DNA of 64,000 nt. Source: an uncultured Oscillospiraceae bacterium (GTDB taxonomy: Bacteria; Bacillota; Clostridia; Oscillospirales; Oscillospiraceae). Shown here piece by piece: positions 28,974-38,655 of this stretch. Positions within the stretch are counted from its first letter, which is position 1, and every line of letters begins with the position of its first letter. The DNA lies in assembly GCA_949948775.1 (NCBI GenBank), contig CATLHC010000001.1, forward strand, positions 1 to 64,000. The letters are read 5' to 3'. Below the pieces are notes generated by a model. That model was not told the DNA's origin. It did no database searches and saw only the letters and a program-made list of their open reading frames with translations. The translations under genes and the position numbers were made by a program.

Positions 28974-30653
28974 TCATGACAGTCCGGCCGTCTCCATAAA
29001 ATGCCGCTTGAGCGCCTGATCCTCAAAATAGATCCGGATTCCGCTGATCCCTCTGGTGAGGAGCACGTAATAGATCTGCCTGACATACTCGCTTAATTCC
29101 TGGATGGAAAAGCTCTCTTTGGGCGGCGTGCCATTTGTATCAAAATAGTTCTCTTTGACCGCCGTCACGATACCGTTTCGATAAGTCAGGTCTTTGGCGA
29201 TCACAACTCCCACATAGTCCAGGTCGACACCCTGTATTGCGTGAATGGAGCCGATTTCGTCCTCGCTTCCCGGCAGCGCGATCCAGTTCTCATGGGTGGA
29301 ATTCCATTTCCAACGGTGGTCCTCGTCTTCCGTCCAATCAAATTCCACATGCCGCCCGTCCTCCGGTCTGTAGCGGCTGCCCCAAGGGCGGGCATACCCT
29401 GCCAGCACCCTGCACTGCGCCTTCGGATGATACTGCCGCTGTTCATCCACGTAGGAAAACAGCTCGTGAATGGAGTCCGCTATGCCAAAATAGGCGTCCT
29501 CCGAGCGGTTTTGGAATACACGGGGGTCAAACGCGTCCTGTTTGAGCTGCAGAAAGCTGCAGATTCCGTTGAGATAATCGTCCGCAGTATAGGCGGCGCC
29601 CGCGTCCTTTACCTGTACGCGGAACTGTTTTGTGAGCATGCGCTTCTGAAAGTCTCGCTCCCGAACATACGCTTGAAAATCGAGGCGCGGAATATCCGAT
29701 GGCCGGATCGCTTGAATGGAGTCATAGAACAGCACCAGCCGGTCCGCCAATTCTCCCAGCAAAAACAATTCGTTCTTTTTCGGGTCGTTCTGATCGAAAA
29801 TCCCGGTGGTCAGATGATTTTGCTTAGGGCTGTTCCAACGCAGGCGGTGGGCCTCGTCCACCAGAATGACGCTGAACCGCTCTCTCCGCCTGATCAGCTG
29901 ATAAGCGGTGCCCGCCGCAATGTTTTTCCCAAGGCCGTAGGCGCGGAAAATCCTGCGGGCGGTCTTAACCCAGTTGGCTTTCACAACCACGCCGACTTTT
30001 AGGCGGCCGCATGCGCAGAGATTGGCCGCCAGATTGGTCAGCACCACGGTTTTGCCGGTGCCCGCGGTTCCCTCAATGAGATAGCTCCGGTCGTCGTTTT
30101 GTATCTCGTGAATAAGGTCGAATTGCTCTGCGGACAGCTCAGTAAAGGGAGAGTATTTGAAAAGGATGCTTGTCCGCAGGCCGGACAGCGACGGCTGGTG
30201 GACCAATCCCGCCTCGCACAGATCCCGTTCCCAGAAGGGGGTCAGGACCTGTGCGAGCACCTCGTCCCGATGGGGATATTCCACATACTGATTCCCCTGT
30301 GTTTTGTTTCTGCAGAGCCGCTTCTCGCCTGCGGGCAAATTCTCATTGTCCGCGGTGAGATATGTGATCAGCAGACTTTCCAGGTCGTTTTGAGAATTTC
30401 CGTCTACGTACTGTCCGAAAAGGACGATTACATGCTGAAACTGCCGGTAGTCTGTTTTGACCTCGCGCCTATGCTGATCATGACGGGATAAAAAGTGGTC
30501 TGTCTGCCCCACGTAGAAAGACTTTTTCCCGTAATAGATATAGATGACATGCCTGTTCTGCAAGACGTCGACCTGCCTTTGGCTGCAGTGACCATACTGC
30601 AGATTTCCCGCCGACAGGGAGAGCCTGATCGTTCCGTATTTCTTTCCGGCCAT
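28974..30653 (-). CDS. GIY-YIG nuclease domain + DUF2075 (SF1/Schlafen-like) helicase protein
   Basis: VIYIYYGKKSFYVGQTDHFLSRHDQHR; Walker A IEGTAGTGKTVVLTNLA; VILVDEAHRLRWN; GSIHAIQGVDLDYVGVVI; YVLLTRGISGIRIYF. Confidence 0.85.
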   Translation of the reverse strand: MAGKKYGTIRLSLSAGNLQYGHCSQRQVDVLQNRHVIYIYYGKKSFYVGQTDHFLSRHDQHRREVKTDYRQFQHVIVLFGQYVDGNSQNDLESLLITYLTADNENLPAGEKRLCRNKTQGNQYVEYPHRDEVLAQVLTPFWERDLCEAGLVHQPSLSGLRTSILFKYSPFTELSAEQFDLIHEIQNDDRSYLIEGTAGTGKTVVLTNLAANLCACGRLKVGVVVKANWVKTARRIFRAYGLGKNIAAGTAYQLIRRRERFSVILVDEAHRLRWNSPKQNHLTTGIFDQNDPKKNELFLLGELADRLVLFYDSIQAIRPSDIPRLDFQAYVRERDFQKRMLTKQFRVQVKDAGAAYTADDYLNGICSFLQLKQDAFDPRVFQNRSEDAYFGIADSIHELFSYVDEQRQYHPKAQCRVLAGYARPWGSRYRPEDGRHVEFDWTEDEDHRWKWNSTHENWIALPGSEDEIGSIHAIQGVDLDYVGVVIAKDLTYRNGIVTAVKENYFDTNGTPPKESFSIQELSEYVRQIYYVLLTRGISGIRIYFEDQALKRHFMETAGLS

Positions 30654-30654
30654 T

Positions 30655-32481
30655 TTAAAACCCCAATACCTTTCTCACATGTTCCTGCGTCCCGCGGTCC
30701 TGGAACCAGATATGGACGCTGTCTTTGGCCCGGGTGAGCAGCACCCGGTAGGTGTTCAGCACCAGTTCCGCAACGGCCTGCCTGCCGGCGCGGCTGTTGC
30801 GGATGGACAGCATGAACTGGGAATCGCAGCTGCCGCTCAGGTCGACGCGCCAGTCCTGGGCTTCCCGGTCCCAGCGGAGGTCGTTCCACCAAATCACACC
30901 GATATCATCAAACTCCAGCCCCTGGGCCGTATAGATGCAGCCCACCCGGTCCAGATCCTCCGGCCGTTCGCCTAAAAACCACGAATACTGCTCCCCGGTG
31001 GGGTTCCACGCCTTTTGGAAAACGCCCGAAGCCTGGGGAATCACGATATCCATGCTGCGCACGGATCTGGACCAGGGCCAGCAGAAAGGCGCGTACCACT
31101 TCACATGCCGCCCGCCGGACGCCAGCCGATGCAGATGCTTGTCCAGTTCGTTCAGGTCATCCCAGCATCGCAGCTCCAGCGCGGACTCCCGCCGCAGGGG
31201 CTGGACCTGCCGCCCATAGAGCAGCCGGTCCAAATCGGAGACATAGCTTCCCAAGTAGCCCGCCCGCTTTTGGGAGGCCAGGGAATAAATGGTACATGGG
31301 ATGCCGTACCGCGCCGCAAACTGCCGGAAGTTTTCCAGCGTTCCCTCCTCAGTCAAGCGGATCCGCTGCCGGTCGTCCTGCAGCACCACCACCATGTTCG
31401 CCTTGCGGAACAGGTCGGTCATGGCGGTGTCCAACTGCTCAATCCGGTGGGCCTCGTCCACCACCACCAGATCCCGTCCCGGCTGGACTGCGTCCAGATA
31501 GGCGGGCGCCACGCCGGAGGCCCCCGTGATGACCTGCGCCAGCGTACGGCTCCTGGGCAGGGCGAAGATACAGCCGCCCCTGTTGCGCGCCGAAGGCCCG
31601 TATTTCCGGCAATAGGCATAGATGGCATGCAGCCCGACCACGGTTTTTCCCGTTCCGGGCGGGCCGGAGATCACAAACAGATGCTTGCCGAACTGGGGAC
31701 TGTGGAGCTGATCGATCAGGCTGCAGACTTTGCGGTTGACCTCGATCTGATCATCCAGCATCACCGCGTTTTCTTTTTTGGACAGCACGTCCCCTAGATT
31801 TTGGAAACCGACCTGCCCCAAGACATAGCTGCCGCTGAGAAACCGCTCCACCACGTCGGGCCGGGGGGTAGGAGAAAAAAGCGCGTTCAGATCCGCCGCC
31901 ATCTGCGCCTCCTCGCCTTTTCCGTAGGTCTCGCGGCGCAGGGCCGCATAGGCCCGATAGCTGCCCTGAAAGAGCTGATCCTTATCCACAAAGTTATGAA
32001 GGAGCTGGCGGCACCGTACCTCCATCTGCCCGTCGGCCACATTGCTGTGATTCATCCGCAGATGCTTGGCGTAGGTCAGCGTCTGCTGGACCGGGTGGAT
32101 TCGATCCTCAAAGCGGTGTTCTGTTCTGGACAGGCAGATGGAGACGGTGCTCTCCCATCCCGCCGTATTCTCCTCAATGGCACTCCACTGCTTCAGCTCG
32201 ATGATCAGCACCAATGGCTTTTCCGTTTTTTTGCCCTGGCCCAGCAGGACAGCGTCGATCCGGCTGCCGATCGGCGTCTGATATTCCAAAATCAGCGTCA
32301 GGTTATCCAGCCCGGCCCGGTGGATCACATCCACCAGGACGGGAACGGAATGGACCCAGGAGCGGTACTCGCTCTCAGAGGGATTGCCCTGCAGAGCTTT
32401 CAATTGTTCTGCGATCTCTGTGCCGCTCATTTGGCGGAGTGTTCTGATCATTTCAACGTAATGGCCGCTTCGGTTCCCCAT
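30655..32481 (-). CDS. DUF2075 helicase-like protein
   Basis: Walker A SGPPGTGKTVVGLHAIY, DLVVVDEAHRIEQLD, YTAQGLEFDDIGVIW, RVLLTRAKDSVHIWF; stop separated from the downstream ATG by 1 nt. Confidence 0.88.
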   Translation of the reverse strand: MGNRSGHYVEMIRTLRQMSGTEIAEQLKALQGNPSESEYRSWVHSVPVLVDVIHRAGLDNLTLILEYQTPIGSRIDAVLLGQGKKTEKPLVLIIELKQWSAIEENTAGWESTVSICLSRTEHRFEDRIHPVQQTLTYAKHLRMNHSNVADGQMEVRCRQLLHNFVDKDQLFQGSYRAYAALRRETYGKGEEAQMAADLNALFSPTPRPDVVERFLSGSYVLGQVGFQNLGDVLSKKENAVMLDDQIEVNRKVCSLIDQLHSPQFGKHLFVISGPPGTGKTVVGLHAIYAYCRKYGPSARNRGGCIFALPRSRTLAQVITGASGVAPAYLDAVQPGRDLVVVDEAHRIEQLDTAMTDLFRKANMVVVLQDDRQRIRLTEEGTLENFRQFAARYGIPCTIYSLASQKRAGYLGSYVSDLDRLLYGRQVQPLRRESALELRCWDDLNELDKHLHRLASGGRHVKWYAPFCWPWSRSVRSMDIVIPQASGVFQKAWNPTGEQYSWFLGERPEDLDRVGCIYTAQGLEFDDIGVIWWNDLRWDREAQDWRVDLSGSCDSQFMLSIRNSRAGRQAVAELVLNTYRVLLTRAKDSVHIWFQDRGTQEHVRKVLGF

Positions 32482-32628
32482 AAAGCCCCCCGCTTTCCTG
32501 GATTTCATCAGGTCACTTGTCCCATTATAGCATAAAACGGTCTCTTTGAACACATTGATATTAGGCGCGCCCACATCTTGCGCACTTTTACTTTTTCGGC
32601 ATAGAATGGGCGGGAAGGAGGAGAGACC

Positions 32629-33042
32629 ATGGAGAGGAAAACCCTGAAAGAACAGCTCGGGACAGTCAATCAGTCTCTGTTCTATCTAATGCTGATTATT
32701 CTGTCGGTGCTCCTTTCTTTCTGGTCAGTGCTCATTCAGCGGGAGCAGTTGGAGGAGACCTTGGCGGGAGAGCCGCAAGAAGCCATTGTACCGGATGTGT
32801 TTCCGATCAGACTTATCGCGTCGGCGTTGGTTGTGAGCGCGTTGGGGTTCTTTTTCTGCCTGGCCCTCCGGACCTGCCGGGACGCGGCCGGCGGGAACGA
32901 TCCAACCGTTCAAAAGTCGGCGGAAATGAACGTTTGGGCCAGCCTCTTTGTTCTGGCGGCCGCCCTGATTCGCCTCTATGACCTCGACTTTCGGGAGGGG
33001 GTTCGGCGCTGCCCGCCTGCAGAGAACTTACATAAGGGCTGA
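32629..33042 (+). CDS. Hypothetical membrane protein associated with mobile elements
   Basis: 137 aa with three TM segments (QSLFYLMLIILSVLLSFWSVLIQRE...). Confidence 0.55.
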   Translation: MERKTLKEQLGTVNQSLFYLMLIILSVLLSFWSVLIQREQLEETLAGEPQEAIVPDVFPIRLIASALVVSALGFFFCLALRTCRDAAGGNDPTVQKSAEMNVWASLFVLAAALIRLYDLDFREGVRRCPPAENLHKG

Positions 33043-33053
33043 TCCGCCCCGTA

Positions 33054-33085
33054 CCGCCGCAGGCTGGAAACAGCCTGCGGCGCTC
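33054..33085 (+). terminator. Stem-loop terminator
   Basis: GCCGCAGGCTG-gaaa-CAGCCTGCGGC followed by a T/C-rich tail. Confidence 0.65.
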
Positions 33086-33150
33086 TTCATAATCAGCCGG
33101 AATGTGGACAGGCGGTACAAGCATAGGTTAGTCCAGAAGGGAGGCGGCAT

Positions 33151-33417
33151 ATGGAACAGTACGCCTATACCAAAGAGCGGATCGAGGCCATGCAGAATGT
33201 GGATATTCGCTCCGTGAATCCGGATACTTTGCGGGACATTCGGGATGTGGTCATCAACACCGACCTGCCCAAGCGGGAGCGGATTCTGGACTTCATCCGT
33301 CAGATTGGGAATCCCTACTGCTACCGGCACGGAAAGTATGTGGTGAAGGTCAGCTTCACCGACACGGACGTGACGCTGGAGGACAGAATGCTCTCCTACC
33401 TGCGCTCAAAATGCTGA
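33151..33417 (+). CDS. DUF6870-like small protein (mobile-element associated)
   Basis: DIRSVNPDTLRDIRDVVINTDLPKRERILDFIRQIGNPYCYRHGKYVVKVSFTDTDVTLEDRMLSYL. Confidence 0.7.
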   Translation: MEQYAYTKERIEAMQNVDIRSVNPDTLRDIRDVVINTDLPKRERILDFIRQIGNPYCYRHGKYVVKVSFTDTDVTLEDRMLSYLRSKC

Positions 33418-33429
33418 GAAAAGCTTTTT

Positions 33430-33534
33430 GCAAAACACTCTGGACATCGCCGGGAAACCATGCCGGCATGGCGGCGACAGAACGGCTCGGCGCCCCTCTG
33501 GCTGTTAAAGTGTTTTGCTGATCCAACTTTAACA
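33430..33534. promoter_or_regulatory. Cluster of overlapping inverted repeats upstream of the triple recombinase operon
   Basis: GCAAAACACT (33430-33439)/AGTGTTTTGC (33509-33518); TGTTAAAGT (33503-33511)/ACTTTAACA (33526-33534); palindrome CATGCCGGCATG (33459-33470). Confidence 0.6.
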
Positions 33535-33550
33535 ATTGGGAGAGGAAAAT

Positions 33551-35197
33551 ATGAAAAACGCCGCTGAACAGGTATGGAATACCTGCGGTTATGTCCGCCT
33601 GTCCCGCGAGGACGGCGACAAGGAGGAGAGCAACAGCGTTACGGGCCAGAAGGATTTGATCCGTGATTATTTGTCGCGCTGCTCGGAGCTGCGGGAGTGC
33701 GGCATGAAAGTGGACGACGGCTACACGGGTTCTAATTTTGACCGTCCGGCCTTTCAGGAGATGATGGCCGAGGTCAAGGCTGGCAAAATCAACTGCATCG
33801 TGGTCAAGGACCTGTCCCGTTTCGGCAGGGACCACCTGGGCGTGGGGGGATATCTGGAACAGTTATTCCCGTTCCTTGGTGTGCGGTTTATCGCAATCAA
33901 CGACCATTATGACAGCCTGCACGGCAATGTGGAATCCGACGAGCTGGTTATCCCGTTCAAAAACCTCATCAACGAGGCGTATTGCCGGGATACCTCGGTG
34001 AAAACACGGAGCCAGCTTGAAATCAAACGCCGGCGCGGAGATTTCATTGGCTCCTTTGCTGTTTTCGGCTATCGGAAGGACCCGGAAAATCATCACCGTC
34101 TGCTGGTGGACGACTACGCTGCCGGTGTGGTGCGGGACATGTTCAAATGGAAGCTGGAGGGCGTCAGCGCGGGCGATATCGCCGACCGCCTGACCGGACT
34201 GGGCGTTCCCACGCCCATGGAGTACAAGCGGTCCCAGGGGCTGCGCTACTCCACGTCTTTCCGAGTGAAGGAGGAATCCGTTTGGAGCGCCGGGATGGTG
34301 CTGCGGATCTTGAAAAATCCGGTTTATATCGGAGTGCTGGAGCAGGGGCGCGTAACCACACCCAGCTATAAGGTGAAGCGGCTGGTGGTCAAGCCCCGCG
34401 AGGAATGGGCGGTGGTGGAGAACTGCCACGAGGCCGTCATTGACCGGTATGACTTTGAAAGCGTCCAGAAGGTGCTCGCGCTGGACACCCGCACCAGCGT
34501 CGGCGGCAAAGCTGTGGAGCTGTTTTCGGGTATGGTCTACTGCGGCGAGTGCGGCGGCGCCATGATACGGAAAACCGTCCCCTCCGGTAAAAGGCGATAT
34601 GTTTACTACGTCTGCGCCGCCCATAAAAACGAAAAGACCTGCTTTGCCCACTCCATGCGGATCGAGGCGCTGGACGAAATCGTGCTGGACGCGCTGAAAA
34701 AGTACATCCAGGACGTGATCGACCTTGCCGGCCTGCTGGAGCTGACCGACACGGCCCAGCTCCAGCAGGCCGGCGTGCGAAAGCTGCAAAGCCGTTTGGA
34801 GAAAAAGCGGGAGGAAGTTGAACGCTGTCAAACCCTTCTGCGCTCCCTGTACGAAAGCCTTGCCGAGGGTGTGATTGAGCGGGATGAATACCAGGACTTG
34901 AAAAAGACCTACTCCCGCCGCCGCGCCGAAGCGGAGGAACAGGCCGAGGCCATCCAAATGGAAATGAGTCAGGAAATGGGCAATTTATCGGAGGGCCGGG
35001 GCTGGATGGGGCAGTTTCGCAGGCGCCAGAACATTGACGCCCTGGACCGCGCCATTGTCGTATCTCTGATCGAGCGCGTCCTGATTTTCCGTGAGCGACG
35101 CGTTGAAATTGTCTATCGCTGGCGCAATGAATTTCAGCGGCAGATGGATCTTCTTTTACAGACAAAAGGGCCGCGTCCCGGAAAGGGGGCGGTCTGA
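33551..35197 (+). CDS. Large serine recombinase 1 (resolvase + recombinase + Zn-ribbon)
   Basis: GYVRLSREDGDKEESNSV, IVVKDLSRFGRDHL, YCGECGGAMIRK. Confidence 0.92.
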   Translation: MKNAAEQVWNTCGYVRLSREDGDKEESNSVTGQKDLIRDYLSRCSELRECGMKVDDGYTGSNFDRPAFQEMMAEVKAGKINCIVVKDLSRFGRDHLGVGGYLEQLFPFLGVRFIAINDHYDSLHGNVESDELVIPFKNLINEAYCRDTSVKTRSQLEIKRRRGDFIGSFAVFGYRKDPENHHRLLVDDYAAGVVRDMFKWKLEGVSAGDIADRLTGLGVPTPMEYKRSQGLRYSTSFRVKEESVWSAGMVLRILKNPVYIGVLEQGRVTTPSYKVKRLVVKPREEWAVVENCHEAVIDRYDFESVQKVLALDTRTSVGGKAVELFSGMVYCGECGGAMIRKTVPSGKRRYVYYVCAAHKNEKTCFAHSMRIEALDEIVLDALKKYIQDVIDLAGLLELTDTAQLQQAGVRKLQSRLEKKREEVERCQTLLRSLYESLAEGVIERDEYQDLKKTYSRRRAEAEEQAEAIQMEMSQEMGNLSEGRGWMGQFRRRQNIDALDRAIVVSLIERVLIFRERRVEIVYRWRNEFQRQMDLLLQTKGPRPGKGAV

Positions 35198-35199
35198 CA

Positions 35200-36899
35200 T
35201 GGCGAGGACGAAGCGCAAGGTCAACCCTGTTCTGCCGGCAGCCGTGCCCACAGAACCTCCCCGGCGCGTCTATCACACGGGCGGCTATGTCCGGCTCTCG
35301 GTGGAGGACGGCGGAAGGCCCGGAGCGGACACCATTGAAACCCAGCGGGAACTGATTCGGAGCTACATTGACGGACAGCCGGATATGGAGCGCTGCGATC
35401 TTTACTGCGACAACGGACGGACGGGAACGAACTTTGACCGCCCGGAGTTTGAGCGGCTGATGGACGACGTGCGTTCCGGGAAAGTGGACTGCATTGTGGT
35501 CAAGGATTTGTCCCGTTTTGGGCGCAGCTACCTGGAGACGGGCAAATATCTGGAGCGGATTTTCCCACTCCTGGGTGTGCGGTTCGTCGCGGTCAACGAC
35601 GGGTTTGACACGCTGACCGCCGAGCGCACCCAGGACGGATATATCGTGCCGCTGAAAAACATCATGAACGCGGTTTACAGCAAGGATATATCCAGAAAGA
35701 CGCGCCCCCCATTGACGGCCAAGCGGCAGAACGGGGAATTTATCGGCTCCTGGGCGGCGTATGGCTACCGGAAATGCGCCCAAGACCACCGCCGAATTGA
35801 GCCGGATGCGGAAACCGCGCCGGTTGTGCGGGATATGTTTCAGTGGCGGATTTCCGGGCTGAGCTATCAGGGCATCGCCCGGAAACTGAACGGGCGCGGG
35901 ATCCCTTCCCCTGCCCGGTATCACTATCTGAAGGGCGAAGTAAAAGCGGAGCGCTACGCCAACACGGTATGGAGCGTCACTGCGGTCAAAAAGATATTGA
36001 CAGACGAGGTATATCTGGGTCACATGGTACAGGGACGCAGGCGTTCCGGTTTCTCCGAGGGGAGAAGGCCATACAAGGCGCCGGAATCGGAGTGGATGAT
36101 CGTCCGCAATACCCATGAGCCGCTGATTGACGAGGACGCCTTCCGCACGGTTCAGCGGATGGCGGAACAGGCCGGCAGCGCCTATCAGGAACGGCTGGGG
36201 CGGCATGATGGGCTGGGAACGATCCCCAATATCCTGCGGGGGCTGATCTATTGCGCGGACTGCAGGCGGCCTCTGGTGCGGTATAAAAATGTAACGAACA
36301 AGGGGAAAAATCTCTACTATGTCTACATTTGCCCCTCCCATACGGCAGACCTGTCCTCCTGTCCGAAAAAGTATCTCCACGAAACGCAGCTGAAAGAAAT
36401 TTTATGGGACGCCCTACAGCGGGAGATCGCGCTGGCTGGAAATCTGGACAAGTTAGTACATCAGCACGACCGGTCGGCAAAGGCAGCAAGCCGGGAGGCC
36501 GCCGTGAAACGGGAGATCACCGCCGCGAAGCAGGCTCTCGACCGGGCCAATATGCTCTATGATAGTTTGTACCAGAACTATGCCGACAAGCTGATGACGG
36601 AGCGGGAATACGCAGAGATGAAGCGCCGGTACCGTTCCGACATAGATCTCGCCAAGGCCCGTTTAGAGGCATTGGAGCGGCAGCAGAAGAACCGTCGGCA
36701 GACCACGGGAAACCCCTGGCTGGCCGCCTGTGGCCAATTCAAAGGGGAACAGATGCTGACGGAGGCTGTGGCCCACGCGCTGATCGAACGTGTAGAGGTA
36801 GACGCAAGGAACCATATCTCCATCACCCTTCGCTATCGGGACCAATACCGCGCTCTGCTTCAGTTTTTGGAGGCCGAGGGAAAGGCGGTGTCCGCATGA
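35200..36899 (+). CDS. Large serine recombinase 2
   Basis: GGYVRLSVEDGGRPGADTIETQRELI, IVVKDLSRFGRSYLETGKYLE, YCADCRRPLVR. Start probably at the MARTKRK Met just after recombinase 1. Confidence 0.92.
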
Positions 36900-38482
36900 G
36901 CGGTACCACCGCGAAATATATCCGGCTATCCTCAGAGGACGATGATCTGAGGAAAAACGGAAAGGCAGAGTCCAACAGCGTCACGAACCAGAGGAATTTG
37001 TTGGACGCTTTTATCCGCCGCACCCCAGAGCTGGCCGAGACTGACGTGATTGAGTTCTGTGACGACGGGTGGAGCGGTAAAAACTTTGAGCGCCCGGCCG
37101 TCCAGGAAATGCTCGCCCAAGCGCGGGAAGGGAAAATCCAGTGCATCATCGTCAAGGATTTGTCCCGCTTTGGGCGCGACTATCTGGCTGTCGGCAACTA
37201 CATCTCTCACGTGTTTCCCTTTCTCGGCGTGCGGTTCATCGCCGTCAATGACGGCTTTGACAGCATCCGGCCCGCGGACGTGGACAGTTTGGAAACCTCC
37301 TTCAAGGCCCTCTTGTATGACCTTTACAGCAGGGATTTGTCCCGGAAGGTGCGCAGCGCAAAGAAGTTCCGCGCCCAGCGCGGAGATTTCCTCTCCCCAT
37401 ACGCGCCGTATGGGTATATCAAAGACCCGGCTGATAAAAACCGTCTTGTGATCGATCAAGAGGCGGCGGAAACGGTACGGCGTATTTTCCTGTTGGCGGC
37501 AGACGGCCAAAATACGGAGCAGATCGCGTTGCTGCTGAACCGTGAGGCCGTGCCGACGCCCATGCTCTACAAGCGGGCGGCCGGCTGCTCCCGCACCAGG
37601 TGGTCTAACATCGGAGAGGACAATTTCTGGATCGGCGCCATCGTCGCAAGGATTCTCCGGGATGAGCGCTATATCGGGAAAAATATTTTTGGGAAACGGA
37701 TACGGGATGTGATCGGCCGCACGCACACGGTAAAAGTCAGCCGTGCGGACTGGATTGCCGTGGAGAATACACATGAGGGCATTGTGACACAGGATGAATT
37801 TGATCGCGCACAGACAGCAATGCGGCCCTACAAGGAGCGCGGTGAAATAAAAAAGCATGATCGGCCGCTGCAGGGCAAGGCTCGGTGTGGTGTTTGCGGC
37901 CGCGCGATGCAATATACAAAGGGAAAGCAAAGGTATTTGTACTGCCAAACGCCTCGCATCAACCCCGCTTACGGCTGCACAGGGCGAACGCTGGAGAGCG
38001 GTATCTTGGATTCTGTTTTAGAAGGGTTTCACGCGCAGGCGCTAATGGCGGTGGAATTGCGCCGGTTGTGGGACGAACGGCGCCGAAAGCAGGAAAAAGA
38101 TACCGCCGCTATGAAGAAAACCCTCTCAGGGCTGCGGGAAAAGCATGGCCGGCTCTGTCAACAGATCAAAGAGCTGTATGAATCCTATGCCCTGGGTAAG
38201 ATCGGCAAGCCGGAATATCTCGCAGCGAAAGCCGCCGCTGTCCGGCAACGGGATGCCTTCACGGCCCGGATTGCAGAACTGGAGGCCGCTTTGGAGAATA
38301 CGGGAGCGAGCGGCGGCTTGCGGAATGAGTTTGTTCCCCCTTTTGAAAAGCACATGGAAGCAGAGAAAATCACCGGCGAAATTGCAACAGAGGCCTTGAA
38401 AGAGGTCCGCGTTTATCCCGGCGGACGGCTTGAAATCGTCTGGAACCTCCGGGATGAACTGGAGCGGCTGGTACTTGCCTGA
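36896..38482 (+). CDS. Large serine recombinase 3
   Basis: KYIRLSSEDDDLRKNGKAESNSVTNQRNLL, IIVKDLSRFGRDYLAVGNYI, CGVCGRAMQYTKGKQRYLYC; ATGA overlap with recombinase 2. Confidence 0.92.
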   Translation: MSGTTAKYIRLSSEDDDLRKNGKAESNSVTNQRNLLDAFIRRTPELAETDVIEFCDDGWSGKNFERPAVQEMLAQAREGKIQCIIVKDLSRFGRDYLAVGNYISHVFPFLGVRFIAVNDGFDSIRPADVDSLETSFKALLYDLYSRDLSRKVRSAKKFRAQRGDFLSPYAPYGYIKDPADKNRLVIDQEAAETVRRIFLLAADGQNTEQIALLLNREAVPTPMLYKRAAGCSRTRWSNIGEDNFWIGAIVARILRDERYIGKNIFGKRIRDVIGRTHTVKVSRADWIAVENTHEGIVTQDEFDRAQTAMRPYKERGEIKKHDRPLQGKARCGVCGRAMQYTKGKQRYLYCQTPRINPAYGCTGRTLESGILDSVLEGFHAQALMAVELRRLWDERRRKQEKDTAAMKKTLSGLREKHGRLCQQIKELYESYALGKIGKPEYLAAKAAAVRQRDAFTARIAELEAALENTGASGGLRNEFVPPFEKHMEAEKITGEIATEALKEVRVYPGGRLEIVWNLRDELERLVLA

Positions 38483-38655
38483 CGGAGAGATCATCAGAAT
38501 GGGGCATAAACGGACGTGAACTTATTGCGGGACTGTACAATGGCGGCGCGAAAGAGCAATCATCGGGATAATGCAGTGATTTTTCGGCCAATTTCTCGCC
38601 TTCGGTATGGTTCGCGGTTTATTTACAAAATTCTCTTAGGCCGTGCTTGACATGA

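Noticed and set aside
38638-38642. AGGCC (38638-38642) with GGCCT (16900-16904) as an inner attP dyad
   Set aside because: Only 5 bp and not centred on the shared GACG; compatible with chance.
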